NCBI GenBank assembly: GCA_016793325.1
Contig: JAEUKI010000045.1
Span: forward strand, 1-64,000
Origin: Myxococcales bacterium
GTDB lineage: Bacteria; Myxococcota_A; Polyangia; Polyangiales; Ga0077539
Reading direction: 5' to 3'
Length of the DNA: 64,000 nt
Shown here: positions 24,392-33,138 of the stretch, piece by piece
How positions within the stretch are numbered: the first letter of the stretch is position 1
Layout: the number at the start of each line of letters is the position of its first letter
Position numbers and translations under genes: made by a program
Notes under the pieces: generated by a model
Seen by the model: the letters and a program-made list of their open reading frames with translations, nothing else
Told to the model about the DNA's origin: nothing
Databases searched by the model: none

Positions 24392-25885
24392 TCAGCGCAC
24401 GGGCTGGAGCAAGAGCACCGCGTCGTCGTTGCCCATCCCCGAAGTGCCGACGGACTTCACGCCCACGATCGCGGCGTGCGAACCGCTGGGGCTGGTCGCG
24501 ACCGACCAGAAGAAGTCCGACCCGCCGCCGAAGTCGAACGTGCGACGACCGTTGGTTCCGAAGCTCGAGTCGAGCGCGCCGTTGCGCGTGAGCATCATGA
24601 CGAGGCCGTCCGAGTTGGACTCGGAGGTTCGACCTCCGCCGATGAGAAGGACGCGCTCATCGGGGAGCACCGCGAGCGATCGCGCGTTGTCATTGAAGCC
24701 CATGAAATCAAAGCGCCCGACGCCCATGGTGCCGTACGACGAGTCTCGGGTCCCGTTGGCGTTGATCCGGAGCGAGAGCCAGTCGATGTTCTCGGGGGCG
24801 GGACCGCGGCCGTATCCCGAGGTGATAAACGACGTCCCTTGCAGGGCGGCCGCGTAGGCTTCGGTGATTCCGTTGAGCACGACCTCGGAGTACACGCCGT
24901 TGGTCCCGAACGAGCGGTCGAGCGCGCCCGCGGGCGTGAGCTTGAAGAGCACGGGGCGAACGACGCTCATCAACGTGTAGTACCCCGCGACGACGATCGA
25001 GCCGTCGGCGAGCGGCGTGGCGTTGCGCATCGTCTGATCGACGTTGTCGAGGTCGAGCGTGTGAACGCCCATCGTCCCGAAGCTGTTGTCGCGAACGCCG
25101 TCGGCATCGAGGCGAACCGTCGCGAAGTCGCTGTCGAGGTTGCCCATGCGTCGCTGGAGGCCCGTCACGATGAGCCGCCCCATCGAGTCCTGCGTGAGTC
25201 CCCACATGCTGTCGGCGGTGAAGCCCGTTCCGTTGACGGCGCCGACGGAGAGGTCGAGCGTGACGACGCCCATGGTCCCGAAGGTGTTGTCGATCGTCCC
25301 ATCGGCGTTGAAGCGCGCGAGGGCGATGTTGCGATCGCGCGCTTCCATCGCGCCGACGGCCTCGACCGTGGCGGCCACGACGATCTTGCCCGACGATTGA
25401 ACGACGATCCCGCGCGCGACCTCGCCGTTGGTGCCCACGACCATGTTGTGCGTGGCGAAGCCGCCGGTGCCGAAGCTCGTGTCGAGCTGTCCGGTCGGCA
25501 AGAACTTCACGACGAGCGTTCGGTGATCCGCGGTCGCCTCGGTCGTGTCCGAGAGCGTTCCGACCGCGAAGAAGTGTCCGCTCGGCGCGTAGGTCACGCC
25601 GAACAAACGGTCGTGTCCCATCATCGCGAGGTTCAGGTTCTGCGGCGTCGGAGGGATGAACGGCATCCCGCTGTCGCCCGCGGTCGCGTCAGTGACGCCC
25701 GTGTCCGTGACGGCGCCGTCGGTGGTGACGCCCGTGTCGGTCACGATCCCGCTGTCCGCGACCATCGAGTCCGAGACGATGCCCGTGTCGTTCGACGCGT
25801 CGGCAGGAGGGTTGTTGCTGGGGCTGCACGCAGCGAGCGCGAGCAGAGACGATGCGGCGAAGAGTCGAAGGTGTAGCGGGCGCAT
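24392..25885 (-). CDS. Delta-60 repeat lipoprotein
   Basis: Start ATG at 25885 has GAAAGAG upstream and gives a lipoprotein signal ending in LLALAAC. A low-complexity Thr/Asp/Ser/Gly linker follows (repeated TDTGV-like units, about residues 28-75). The rest is a beta-propeller-like array of about seven delta-60 repeats, each with a form of LDxSFGTxG and a phrase such as DGSIVVAG or SGKIVVA. These proteins are anchored in the outer membrane or exposed on the surface and their function is unknown. A Fur-like site lies about 50 bases upstream, suggesting iron control. It is the last of three leftward genes that start with the imelysin fusion. Confidence 0.85.
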   Translation of the reverse strand: MRPLHLRLFAASSLLALAACSPSNNPPADASNDTGIVSDSMVADSGIVTDTGVTTDGAVTDTGVTDATAGDSGMPFIPPTPQNLNLAMMGHDRLFGVTYAPSGHFFAVGTLSDTTEATADHRTLVVKFLPTGQLDTSFGTGGFATHNMVVGTNGEVARGIVVQSSGKIVVAATVEAVGAMEARDRNIALARFNADGTIDNTFGTMGVVTLDLSVGAVNGTGFTADSMWGLTQDSMGRLIVTGLQRRMGNLDSDFATVRLDADGVRDNSFGTMGVHTLDLDNVDQTMRNATPLADGSIVVAGYYTLMSVVRPVLFKLTPAGALDRSFGTNGVYSEVVLNGITEAYAAALQGTSFITSGYGRGPAPENIDWLSLRINANGTRDSSYGTMGVGRFDFMGFNDNARSLAVLPDERVLLIGGGRTSESNSDGLVMMLTRNGALDSSFGTNGRRTFDFGGGSDFFWSVATSPSGSHAAIVGVKSVGTSGMGNDDAVLLLQPVR

Positions 25886-25937
25886 GAGTGGCTCTTTCAC
25901 AGGGTTTCGAAGGTGATGGGGAGGTTGGTATCAACTA

Positions 25938-25952
25938 TGATGTTCGTTATCA
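25938..25952 (-). promoter_or_regulatory. Fur-box-like site upstream of the delta-60 lipoprotein
   Basis: TGATGTT-C-GTTATCA matches the 7-1-7 Fur consensus (TGATAAT-n-ATTATCA) at 11 of 14 arm positions. It lies in the 118-base gap between the TonB receptor gene and the lipoprotein gene, about 50 bases before the lipoprotein start. The match is only by eye, but AT-rich patches like this are rare in this GC-rich window. Confidence 0.4.
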
Positions 25953-26003
25953 AGATCGTTCTGGCAGAATTCGTCCACTGCCGAAGGGGGTGAAGCTCGG
26001 CGG

Positions 26004-28487
26004 CTACATCCGCGGCCAGCGCCACTCGAGCTCGGCGAAGACCTGCCGATATCCAGCGGCTTGAATCCCCTGCGGCGCGCGGCTCGCGACGTAGACCTGA
26101 TCGGTGAGGTTTCGACCCGCCACCGCGAACGTGAGCCCCGTCTGGCGCCACGCGTATGCGAGGCGCGCGTCGAGCGTGACGTAGGTCGGGACCTCGCCGA
26201 TGAGGGCGTTGCGCGATTGGGCGACGGTGTTGTCTCGGTCCGTGAACTGTCGGCTCACGAGGTTGCTGTTGACCTGCACGAGGATGCCCGAGCTGTGAAC
26301 GAATCGAAGCTGCGCGCTGAGCATGTGCTCGGGCGCGTAGGGGACGCGGTTTCCGTTCCACAGTCCGCCGATGAGGTCCGCGACGGGGAGCCACGTGTAG
26401 CTCAGCGTGAGCGGGAGCTTCACGGTCGACGGGAGCACGAGCGGCGCGATGTCGAACTGCACCGACGCTTCGACGCCGACGTGCCGACTGTGCCCCGTGT
26501 TGAACCCGCCCGCGGACACCGCGCCGCCCGATTCGCTGGGCGGAATGATCTGGTTGTCGAACTCGAGCCAGAACGCCGCCGCGTCGACGTCGAGCCAACG
26601 GTTGAGCCTCACGCGTCCGCCGAGCTCGAAGTTCCACGACAGCTCGGGGTCGAGCTGGAGGTTGAGCCCGTTGTTCGAGACGGAGTCCTTCGTGCGAGGC
26701 GGCGAGTATCCGCGGTGAAATCCCGCGTACGCAGTGAGCTGCCGCGTGGCGTCGAAGGTCACTCCGAGGCCGGGGATCAGCGCCCACGAGAACGCGTTGC
26801 CGATCACGTTTGCGTCCGCGCCTTGCGTCGGCATCGTCGCCGACGGAACGCGCGTGATGCGCCGATCGCTGAGAAACGTCTCGACGCGCACGCCGGGCGT
26901 GACGTGAAGCCGTCGCCAGAAGCTGAAGCGATGCTGCGCCGCCGCAGAAAACGCGTACCCGTTGCGTACTTCCGCGTCGAGCGGCTCGCCGTACTCGCCG
27001 GTCGGCGTCGAGGTCAGAAGCAGTTGCTCGTTGGCCGCCTCGTAGTGCGCGCGCACGACGGCGATCAGCTCACCCGAGAACACAGCGCCGCGCGTCCAGT
27101 TGAAGGTCAACCGCGGCTCGATCCCGCCGACGAGAAAGTGCCTGTCGCGGATGGACGCGTCGCGGCGGAAGAACAGCGAGCCGCCGTCGTTGTCTGGTTG
27201 AATCTGTGTGCTTCCTCGAGGGCCGCACCGCGCCATCGCATCACAGATGCGCTCGTAGTCCGCCATGCTGTCGGCGCGCTCGAAGTTCTGCCTCCGCCAC
27301 GCGCGGTGCGTCTCGTAGCCGTACGCGGTCGTGCGGAGCCTGAATCCTCCGCCGATGTTCCAGTCGTGCCACAGCGAGATCGCGTAGCGACGAACGAGGA
27401 AGCGATCGTGAATCGCCGGGTTGAACGCCGGGTTCACCGCGAACTGCGACGCGGTGGGCCCGACGTACGTCACTGCCGAGCGCTCGTCGTAGAAATCGAA
27501 CTTCGCGTTGAGCGTCGACCTCGGCGAGAACCGCGCTCGCAAGCGCGCCGTCACGTTCGTCACCTCCGCCCCGAACAGCCTCGGTCCGTTGAACCGACGA
27601 TGGAGCACGTCGAGCCGCGCGCCGATCGCGCCCTGCGTGAGCCCGCCCGCCGCGTGCGCGACGAAGTACCCCTGATCGCCCCCGCGAACGTTGGCGAGCG
27701 CGAACAGCGTCCGCGGCGGCTCGGCGGAGATGTAATTGATCACGCCGCCCACGGTTTGCGGCCCGTACAAGATCTGCCCGCTGCCGCGGACCACTTCGAT
27801 GCGGTCCATCCGCTCGATGGGCGGCGTGTAATAGAGCTCGGGCGAGCCGTACGGGTTGAGCGAGACAGGGATCCCGTCCTCGAGGATCAGGATCTTTCGG
27901 CTGCGGTTGGGGTCGAGGCCGCGCACCGAAATGTTGAGCCGCATCCCGAGCCCGTCTTCGGGGACGATGTGCAACCCAGGGACGTTTCGCAGCGCTTCTC
28001 CCGCGTGCGTGGGCCGCTGCGCGCGGAGGTCTTCGTTGCGGACGAGGGTCACGCTCCCGGGGGTTTGCTCGAGCGTTCGCGCGAGCGATCCGATGACGGT
28101 CGTCCCCTGCTCGGGCTCGGCCTCGACGTCGCGGCGCGGCGCGGACGGGCGCGGTCGCGCTTGCGCTCGCGGGCGAGGGCGAGGGGACTGCTCGATAGGC
28201 GTGACGGCGCTGGGCTCACTTGATTGTGTGGGCTGCGTGGGCGCCGCGGCGTCAGCGCCAGGGTGTGCGACGGTCGCGCTCTGCGTCTGGGGCTCGGACG
28301 AGGCGCTCGCGTCCGTCGTCGCGCCGTCGGCAGACGCGTCGAGGGCGTCTCTCGCGCGCGCGGAGATCGCTGCGTCATCGCTCGCAGACGCGTCGGGAGC
28401 GCCCGCGTCCTGCCCTCTCGCGCGCGTTGCGTAGAGCGCGGGCGCGCAAGCGAGCAGGGCTGCGAATGTGCGTGGTCGGTGCTTCAT
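26004..28487 (-). CDS. TonB-dependent outer-membrane receptor (iron chelate type)
   Basis: Start ATG at 28487 gives a signal peptide ending near ARGQDAG. An Ala/Asp/Ser/Pro-rich linker fills residues 27-115. A TonB-box-like TTVIGS lies at about 119-124. The plug domain (about 130-245) has GEALRNVPGLHI, ISVRGLDPNRSRKILILEDG and RMDRIEVVRGSGQILYGPQT, all resembling FecA-type receptors. The rest is a 22-strand barrel that ends in the expected aromatic pattern ELEWRWPRM. The gene starts 30 bases after the stop of the hydroxylase-imelysin gene on the same strand, so both are probably one operon. The ligand cannot be read from sequence; ferric citrate-like chelates are a reasonable guess. Confidence 0.92.
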   Translation of the reverse strand: MKHRPRTFAALLACAPALYATRARGQDAGAPDASASDDAAISARARDALDASADGATTDASASSEPQTQSATVAHPGADAAAPTQPTQSSEPSAVTPIEQSPRPRPRAQARPRPSAPRRDVEAEPEQGTTVIGSLARTLEQTPGSVTLVRNEDLRAQRPTHAGEALRNVPGLHIVPEDGLGMRLNISVRGLDPNRSRKILILEDGIPVSLNPYGSPELYYTPPIERMDRIEVVRGSGQILYGPQTVGGVINYISAEPPRTLFALANVRGGDQGYFVAHAAGGLTQGAIGARLDVLHRRFNGPRLFGAEVTNVTARLRARFSPRSTLNAKFDFYDERSAVTYVGPTASQFAVNPAFNPAIHDRFLVRRYAISLWHDWNIGGGFRLRTTAYGYETHRAWRRQNFERADSMADYERICDAMARCGPRGSTQIQPDNDGGSLFFRRDASIRDRHFLVGGIEPRLTFNWTRGAVFSGELIAVVRAHYEAANEQLLLTSTPTGEYGEPLDAEVRNGYAFSAAAQHRFSFWRRLHVTPGVRVETFLSDRRITRVPSATMPTQGADANVIGNAFSWALIPGLGVTFDATRQLTAYAGFHRGYSPPRTKDSVSNNGLNLQLDPELSWNFELGGRVRLNRWLDVDAAAFWLEFDNQIIPPSESGGAVSAGGFNTGHSRHVGVEASVQFDIAPLVLPSTVKLPLTLSYTWLPVADLIGGLWNGNRVPYAPEHMLSAQLRFVHSSGILVQVNSNLVSRQFTDRDNTVAQSRNALIGEVPTYVTLDARLAYAWRQTGLTFAVAGRNLTDQVYVASRAPQGIQAAGYRQVFAELEWRWPRM

Positions 28488-28516
28488 GGCCGGTGTCGCG
28501 GACGAGTGGCGGGCGA

Positions 28517-30631
28517 TCAGTCCGTGTCGCCTTCGACGCGGCGAGAGCTGATCTGAAGGGTCACGGCGAACTCCATCTTCAAGAAGCTCGTGAGCTCGCG
28601 GATGGCGTTGTGCGCAGCGGTGACGCTGGCGCGCTCGTTTTCGATCGGGCCTCGGATGCTGTCGTTGGGGATCGCGTCGACCGCGCGCTCGGCCGCGGCC
28701 ATGCGCGTTCGGAGCTGCTGCGCGAGGTCCGGGGCGCCCGACGCTTCGAGCAGGTCGTCGAATCCCTGGTTGTTCGCCGCGGCGCAGCCGAGCAGAACAC
28801 GGCTCACGCCGCGGAGGTTGTTGCGAACGTTGACGCGCGAGCGGTTTGCGTACGGGGACTCGATCGCTTCGAGGCACGTCTCGCTGTCGCACGCGTAGAT
28901 GCCGAGCGGCGTCCCGAGTCTACGGTCCTTCGTGTCGGTGTCGACGTACGAAATCCCGTCCATCACCGCGCCGAACGCGATCGTCTGCGTCTCGAAGAGG
29001 GCGCTCCCTCGGCCTGCGTTCGCGAGCTGCCGAGAGAAGCCCGCCTCGCCGGTCCACGCGTCGAGCAGCGCGCGGGACGCGGTGGCGAGCTGCTGCGAGA
29101 GCGCTTTCGCGTACGCGCCGCGACGACGGGCCATCTCGCTCGCGTCGATCGCGGCCCACGCTCCGCTCATGTTGATAACGTGGTCGGGAGGGCAAATGTT
29201 GTTGGCCTCCGTCGAGAACAACAAGAACTCGAGCGCCGCGAGCCCGCGGACGGACACTGGTGCGCTGGCGAACGCGGCGGACTCGTAGCCGCGCGTGGCG
29301 AGCTGCTCTTCGATCAAGCAGCGGTTGGCGTTGGGCCACGCGTAGATCGCGTCGCGCAGCGCGCGGCCGCCAGGAGCAGCGCTGTCGCCCGCGGGGCCGA
29401 AGCGCAGGAGCTCGGCTTGCTGCCAGAGGTCGAACGCCGCGGTCCACGCCGCGCGCGCTGCGTCGCGCCGCTCGATCGTGGGTTGCTCTGCGTACGCGCT
29501 CGTGGCCGAGACCAACGCGTCGACGCTGTTTCGAAATTGTGTGTGCACATCGACGGTGCACACGGCGAACGACTCGAGCAGCTTCGCGCGCACGTCTGCG
29601 GCGCGAACGGGCGCGCAGCCCGCGACGACGAGCGAGGCAGAGACGGCGATCCAACGCGCGAGCGAGGCGCTTCGAGCGCCCGACGGTCGACGCAGAAGAA
29701 ACGCGAACGGCTCGAGCAAGAGCGCGAGCCCGCGCTGCGGCTGCCGATCGTCGCGGAGGCCGAACGCGAGCGGCTCGCGCGCGTGATTCGTCGTGTAGAG
29801 CGAGCGCGCGAGGCGATCCCAGAGGGCGAGGATGGTCCCGAAGTTCTTGTCGAGGTGCGCGAGCGCGGTGCTGTGGTGGATCTGGTGTTGCGCGGGGCTG
29901 AGCAGCCAACGCTCGACGCGCGGGCCAAACGAGAGCCACACGTGCGAGTGGCGGAGGTTGGCGCCAGCGAGCGACCAGAGAAAGCCGATCGCGTCGACGG
30001 AGAAGAGCTCCCAGCCGCGGACGGCGGTTCCGAAGAGCCACACGAAGGCGCCGGTGACCGTTCCGATGACGATCGCGCTTCGGCTGTGATTGAGCGCGGA
30101 TTCGACGGGGTGCGTTCGATACAGCGTGAAGGGCGTGAGCACTTCGGCGCTGTGGTGCACGCGGTGAAAGGCCCAGAGCGCGGGCACCTTGTGCATGAGC
30201 CAGTGGAGCGCGAAGCGGCTGGCGTCCTCGAGGACGAACGCGGTGATCGTGAAGAGCGCTGCGACGAGCCACGCGGGCGCTGCGAGCGAGGGCGGCGCGG
30301 CGATCGAGCGAAGCGCGCTCACGGTGCGACCCGCGATGACGAGCGCGCTCGCGCCGGTGACGGTCATCGCGAGCGCGCGCAAGAGCGCTTTGAGGGCGAT
30401 CAGTTCGAGGTCCGCGCGCGAGGAGCGGTGGAGCCATACGCGGCGATCGGCCAGCGATTTTGCAGACGCGAGCGCAGAGGCTCCGCGCAGCATCCCGAGC
30501 GCCCACGCCACGAGCGCCGCGCTCAACAAGAAGGGAACGAACAATCGTCGCGAGGGGTCACTCAAGTGCGTGACCGGTTCGAACAGCGCGTCAACGAGCG
30601 AGCCGCTCGCGCTAAGCCGGGACAACTCCAT
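28517..30631 (-). CDS. Membrane fatty acid hydroxylase/sterol desaturase fused to an imelysin lipoprotein
   Basis: One continuous 704-residue frame holds two different proteins. Residues 1-315 are a membrane di-iron hydroxylase: about four hydrophobic segments plus histidine clusters HWLMH (143-147), HRVHH (156-160), RHSH (227-230) and HQIHH (249-253). Residues 326-339 are a hydrophobic stretch ending in VVAGC, like an internal lipobox. Residues 345-704 resemble imelysin (peptidase M75/ICMP), with GLAALEFLLFS at 463-473 where the family has GxHxxE; the His is Ala here. No start codon lies close to the internal signal, so the second half seems to be made only as a fusion. The start has GAGGTG upstream, and a Fur-like site lies about 42 bases before it. 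Confidence 0.8.
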   Translation of the reverse strand: MELSRLSASGSLVDALFEPVTHLSDPSRRLFVPFLLSAALVAWALGMLRGASALASAKSLADRRVWLHRSSRADLELIALKALLRALAMTVTGASALVIAGRTVSALRSIAAPPSLAAPAWLVAALFTITAFVLEDASRFALHWLMHKVPALWAFHRVHHSAEVLTPFTLYRTHPVESALNHSRSAIVIGTVTGAFVWLFGTAVRGWELFSVDAIGFLWSLAGANLRHSHVWLSFGPRVERWLLSPAQHQIHHSTALAHLDKNFGTILALWDRLARSLYTTNHAREPLAFGLRDDRQPQRGLALLLEPFAFLLRRPSGARSASLARWIAVSASLVVAGCAPVRAADVRAKLLESFAVCTVDVHTQFRNSVDALVSATSAYAEQPTIERRDAARAAWTAAFDLWQQAELLRFGPAGDSAAPGGRALRDAIYAWPNANRCLIEEQLATRGYESAAFASAPVSVRGLAALEFLLFSTEANNICPPDHVINMSGAWAAIDASEMARRRGAYAKALSQQLATASRALLDAWTGEAGFSRQLANAGRGSALFETQTIAFGAVMDGISYVDTDTKDRRLGTPLGIYACDSETCLEAIESPYANRSRVNVRNNLRGVSRVLLGCAAANNQGFDDLLEASGAPDLAQQLRTRMAAAERAVDAIPNDSIRGPIENERASVTAAHNAIRELTSFLKMEFAVTLQISSRRVEGDTD

Positions 30632-30672
30632 CGATCACACCTCGGGTACGAACCATTCCACAGAGACGAAAT

Positions 30673-30687
30673 TGATAGTGAGTCTCA
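30673..30687 (-). promoter_or_regulatory. Fur-box-like site upstream of the hydroxylase-imelysin gene
   Basis: TGATAGT-G-AGTCTCA matches the 7-1-7 Fur consensus at 11 of 14 arm positions. It lies about 42 bases upstream of the ATG at 30631 in the 190-base gap before the flavoprotein gene. Imelysin proteins and TonB receptors are often iron regulated, so the site fits the genes behind it. Confidence 0.45.
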
Positions 30688-30821
30688 AAACTGTGGGAGT
30701 TGTACCTGCGGCCCCGATTGAATTCAAGAGCTGACTTTTCGCCCTGAAACGCGCGGTTTCTGCGTCTGTGCGGCCTCGCGCAAACGGCGCGCTGACCCGG
30801 CTCGCGGGGGGGACGATGGGC

Positions 30822-32282
30822 TCAGCGGAGGACCGAGGCGACCTCGTGGGGCGTCGGGTTGTTGTCGATCGCGAAGAGCGCGCCGGTGTCGGCGCGGCGC
30901 CCCTCGATGAACGCGCGGGCCGCGGCGAAGCCCATCTCCATCGCGGTGTCCATGAACACGTAGCGAAAGAGCCCTTGTCGTCCGATCGTCCAGAGGTTGT
31001 CGATCGGCGAGATCGCGGCGAAGAGGGCGTCCCGGTGCCGCTCGTAGCCGACGCGGTACACGGGATACGCGTAGCGCGCGAAGGACGAGAACGCCCCGCG
31101 CACCCGCGATCGAACGTCGATGCCCACCGACGCGAGCTCGTCGAGCAGCCGCGCGGCGAGCGTTTCGTCGGGCTCTCTCCACGCGTCCGTGTCGGGATCG
31201 ACGGGGAGCTCGAGCATGAGCGAGGCCCTTTGCTCGGGGGTCATCGAGGGAGAGCGCTCGGCGGGCTCTTGAATTCGTGTGATCGATAGTCGCGCGTCCG
31301 CGGCGTACACCCACGTCGCGCCGAGCACAGGTCCAGGGCCGTCGAGCATCACGTTGACGAAGCGCATCGCGCGGTGCTCGAGCGCGCGCGCGTGCGCGTC
31401 GAGCGCGCGATCCGACGGCGCCGCGAGGGCCGCGAGCTGCGCCAAGGGGACGGTCGAGACGATCGCGCCGCAGCGGACGTCGCGCGCGGGCTCGCTGGCG
31501 TAGATGGCCTCGACGCGGACCGTGGTGACGCGGTTCGTGTCGGGATCGCGCGCGAGCGCGCTGGCTCGTGCGCCGGTCACGAACACGACGCCGCGCGAGG
31601 CGAGCTCGCGGGCGAGACGCTCGAAGAGCGCGCCGATCCCGTTGCGAGGGTAGAGGTAGCGCCGCGCGTACGTTCGCGCGCCGCCGCGCCGGAGGCCCGC
31701 GAGCCGAAGGCCCACGTCCGCGAGGTTGAGCAGCGAGATGCGCTGGCTCGCCCAGTCCGACGAGAGCTCGTCCGCCGAGAGGCCCCAGAGCTTCTCGGTG
31801 TACGGCCCGAAGAAGAGCTCGTAGAGCGTGCGCCCGAAGCGTCGCTCGACCCACTGACGAAACGTGCGGTCGTCTCGGCGCGGTCGCGCCAGGTCGAGCG
31901 CGCGCTCGAAGAGATAGTCGCGCGTCGCCCGCGCGGCGAGCGAGGGCGAGAGCTTGCTGGCGAGCTCGCGCGCGACGAGCGGATAGCGATAGCGAACGCC
32001 GTCGAGGAGGATCTCGCTCTTTCGAGAGCGCTCTTCGAGCTCGTCGCCCATGAGCGCGCGGAGCCTGTCGACCAGCGTGGCTCGCTTCGAGATGATTCGA
32101 TGGCCGCCGAGGTCGAAGCGATAGCCGTCTCTCTCGACCGTCGCGCAGAGGCCCCCGAGCGAGCGCTCGCGCTCGATCACGCACACCGAGCGCCCGGCGA
32201 GCGAGGCCTCCCACGCCGCGGCGAGCCCCGACGGCCCCGCGCCGAGCACGACGAGGTCGAACTGCGAATCGCGCGGGAGCAT
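30822..32282 (-). CDS. FAD-dependent oxidoreductase of the amine oxidase/protoporphyrinogen oxidase type
   Basis: A soluble flavoprotein of 486 residues. The FAD dinucleotide site LVVLGAGPSGLAAAWEAS begins at residue 10, followed by VIERERSLGGLCATVERDG and FDLGGHRI. A C-terminal flavin-contact motif reads NLWTIGRQGLFRYVFMDTAMEMG. The central region with FFGPYTEKLWGLSADELS recalls UDP-galactopyranose mutase-like and protoporphyrinogen oxidase-like proteins found near polysaccharide genes. The substrate is unknown. It follows the outer-membrane protein gene at 32317-33138 by 34 bases on the same strand and may be the last gene of that operon. Confidence 0.8.
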   Translation of the reverse strand: MLPRDSQFDLVVLGAGPSGLAAAWEASLAGRSVCVIERERSLGGLCATVERDGYRFDLGGHRIISKRATLVDRLRALMGDELEERSRKSEILLDGVRYRYPLVARELASKLSPSLAARATRDYLFERALDLARPRRDDRTFRQWVERRFGRTLYELFFGPYTEKLWGLSADELSSDWASQRISLLNLADVGLRLAGLRRGGARTYARRYLYPRNGIGALFERLARELASRGVVFVTGARASALARDPDTNRVTTVRVEAIYASEPARDVRCGAIVSTVPLAQLAALAAPSDRALDAHARALEHRAMRFVNVMLDGPGPVLGATWVYAADARLSITRIQEPAERSPSMTPEQRASLMLELPVDPDTDAWREPDETLAARLLDELASVGIDVRSRVRGAFSSFARYAYPVYRVGYERHRDALFAAISPIDNLWTIGRQGLFRYVFMDTAMEMGFAAARAFIEGRRADTGALFAIDNNPTPHEVASVLR

Positions 32283-32316
32283 CGTCGTCGCTCGCGGTGA
32301 GCCCGTGCGGCTCGCG

Positions 32317-33138
32317 TCAGAACTCGATCGTGACGCCCGCGGTCCACGCGAGCCCGCCGACGTCGAGCGTTCGTCGCGTAAATCCCCCGAGATACGTGTA
32401 GTGAAGCTCGAAGAACAGGTACGAGTGATTGACGCCGCTCACCTGATCCCACTGCCGCGCGACGTCGGGCTCGAACGTGTCGAGCATCACCGCGAGACCG
32501 CCGGCCAAGAAGAACCCGTGCGAGAGACCGACGGCGTCTTGCCCCGTGACGGGATCGCGCGCGTTCATCTCGCCCGAGGTGACCCACCAGGGCGCGAGGG
32601 CGATCCCTGCTTTTGCGTAGGGCGCGAGCGGGAGCCAGCGAATCCTTCGCGCGAGGACATCGACGCGGAGCACTGCGTGGATGGACGACTGAAGGACCTG
32701 CAGCGACGTGTCTTGCGCAGAGCGACGCCACGTCGTCGGGTCGGTCGAGCTCATCCCTGCGGTGGCGGGGGCGCGAGCCGTGGCGTTTCCGTACGTGGCG
32801 ATCGCTCCGACGCCGAGCGATCCGACGGGCCCGAGGCGAAGGATCTGCCAGTCGAACTCGAGCCCGCCGCGAAACCGAAAGGGACACCCCACCGGCGCGT
32901 TGGCGGGCGCGTTGGGGTCGCGCGTCGAGCAGAAGATCTCGTTGTAGGGCCCGCGCCCTGCGAGCCCGAGCTGGCCGTCGATGTTCTCGCTGAACGAGCC
33001 GATGCGCAGCTCGATCGCGAAGTGCTGCGGAGACTCCCAACGAGGCCCGTCGCGAGGCCCGAAGGTCTGCGCGAGCGCGGGCGCCTCGAGCGCGACGATC
33101 GCGCTCGCCGCGATGAAGATCGAAGAGCGGAGCTTCAC
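32317..33138 (-). CDS. Predicted outer-membrane beta-barrel protein
   Basis: The GTG at 33138 gives a signal peptide ending in EAPALAQ and overlaps the stop of the upstream gene (GTGA at 33135-33138), so I chose it. The mature part (about 250 residues) alternates polar and hydrophobic residues (FAIELRIGSFSE, FRGGLEFDWQILRLG, and a C-terminal TLDVGGLAWTAGVTIEF), typical of an outer-membrane barrel that ends in Phe. No family I can name. Two Cys in the first loop region may form a disulfide. Confidence 0.65.
   Translation of the reverse strand: MKLRSSIFIAASAIVALEAPALAQTFGPRDGPRWESPQHFAIELRIGSFSENIDGQLGLAGRGPYNEIFCSTRDPNAPANAPVGCPFRFRGGLEFDWQILRLGPVGSLGVGAIATYGNATARAPATAGMSSTDPTTWRRSAQDTSLQVLQSSIHAVLRVDVLARRIRWLPLAPYAKAGIALAPWWVTSGEMNARDPVTGQDAVGLSHGFFLAGGLAVMLDTFEPDVARQWDQVSGVNHSYLFFELHYTYLGGFTRRTLDVGGLAWTAGVTIEF

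Noticed and set aside
30746..30760. Short hairpin GAAAC-GCGCG-GTTTC as terminator of the flavoprotein gene
   Set aside because: Only a 5-bp stem and no T-run on the transcribed strand, so too weak to list as a feature.
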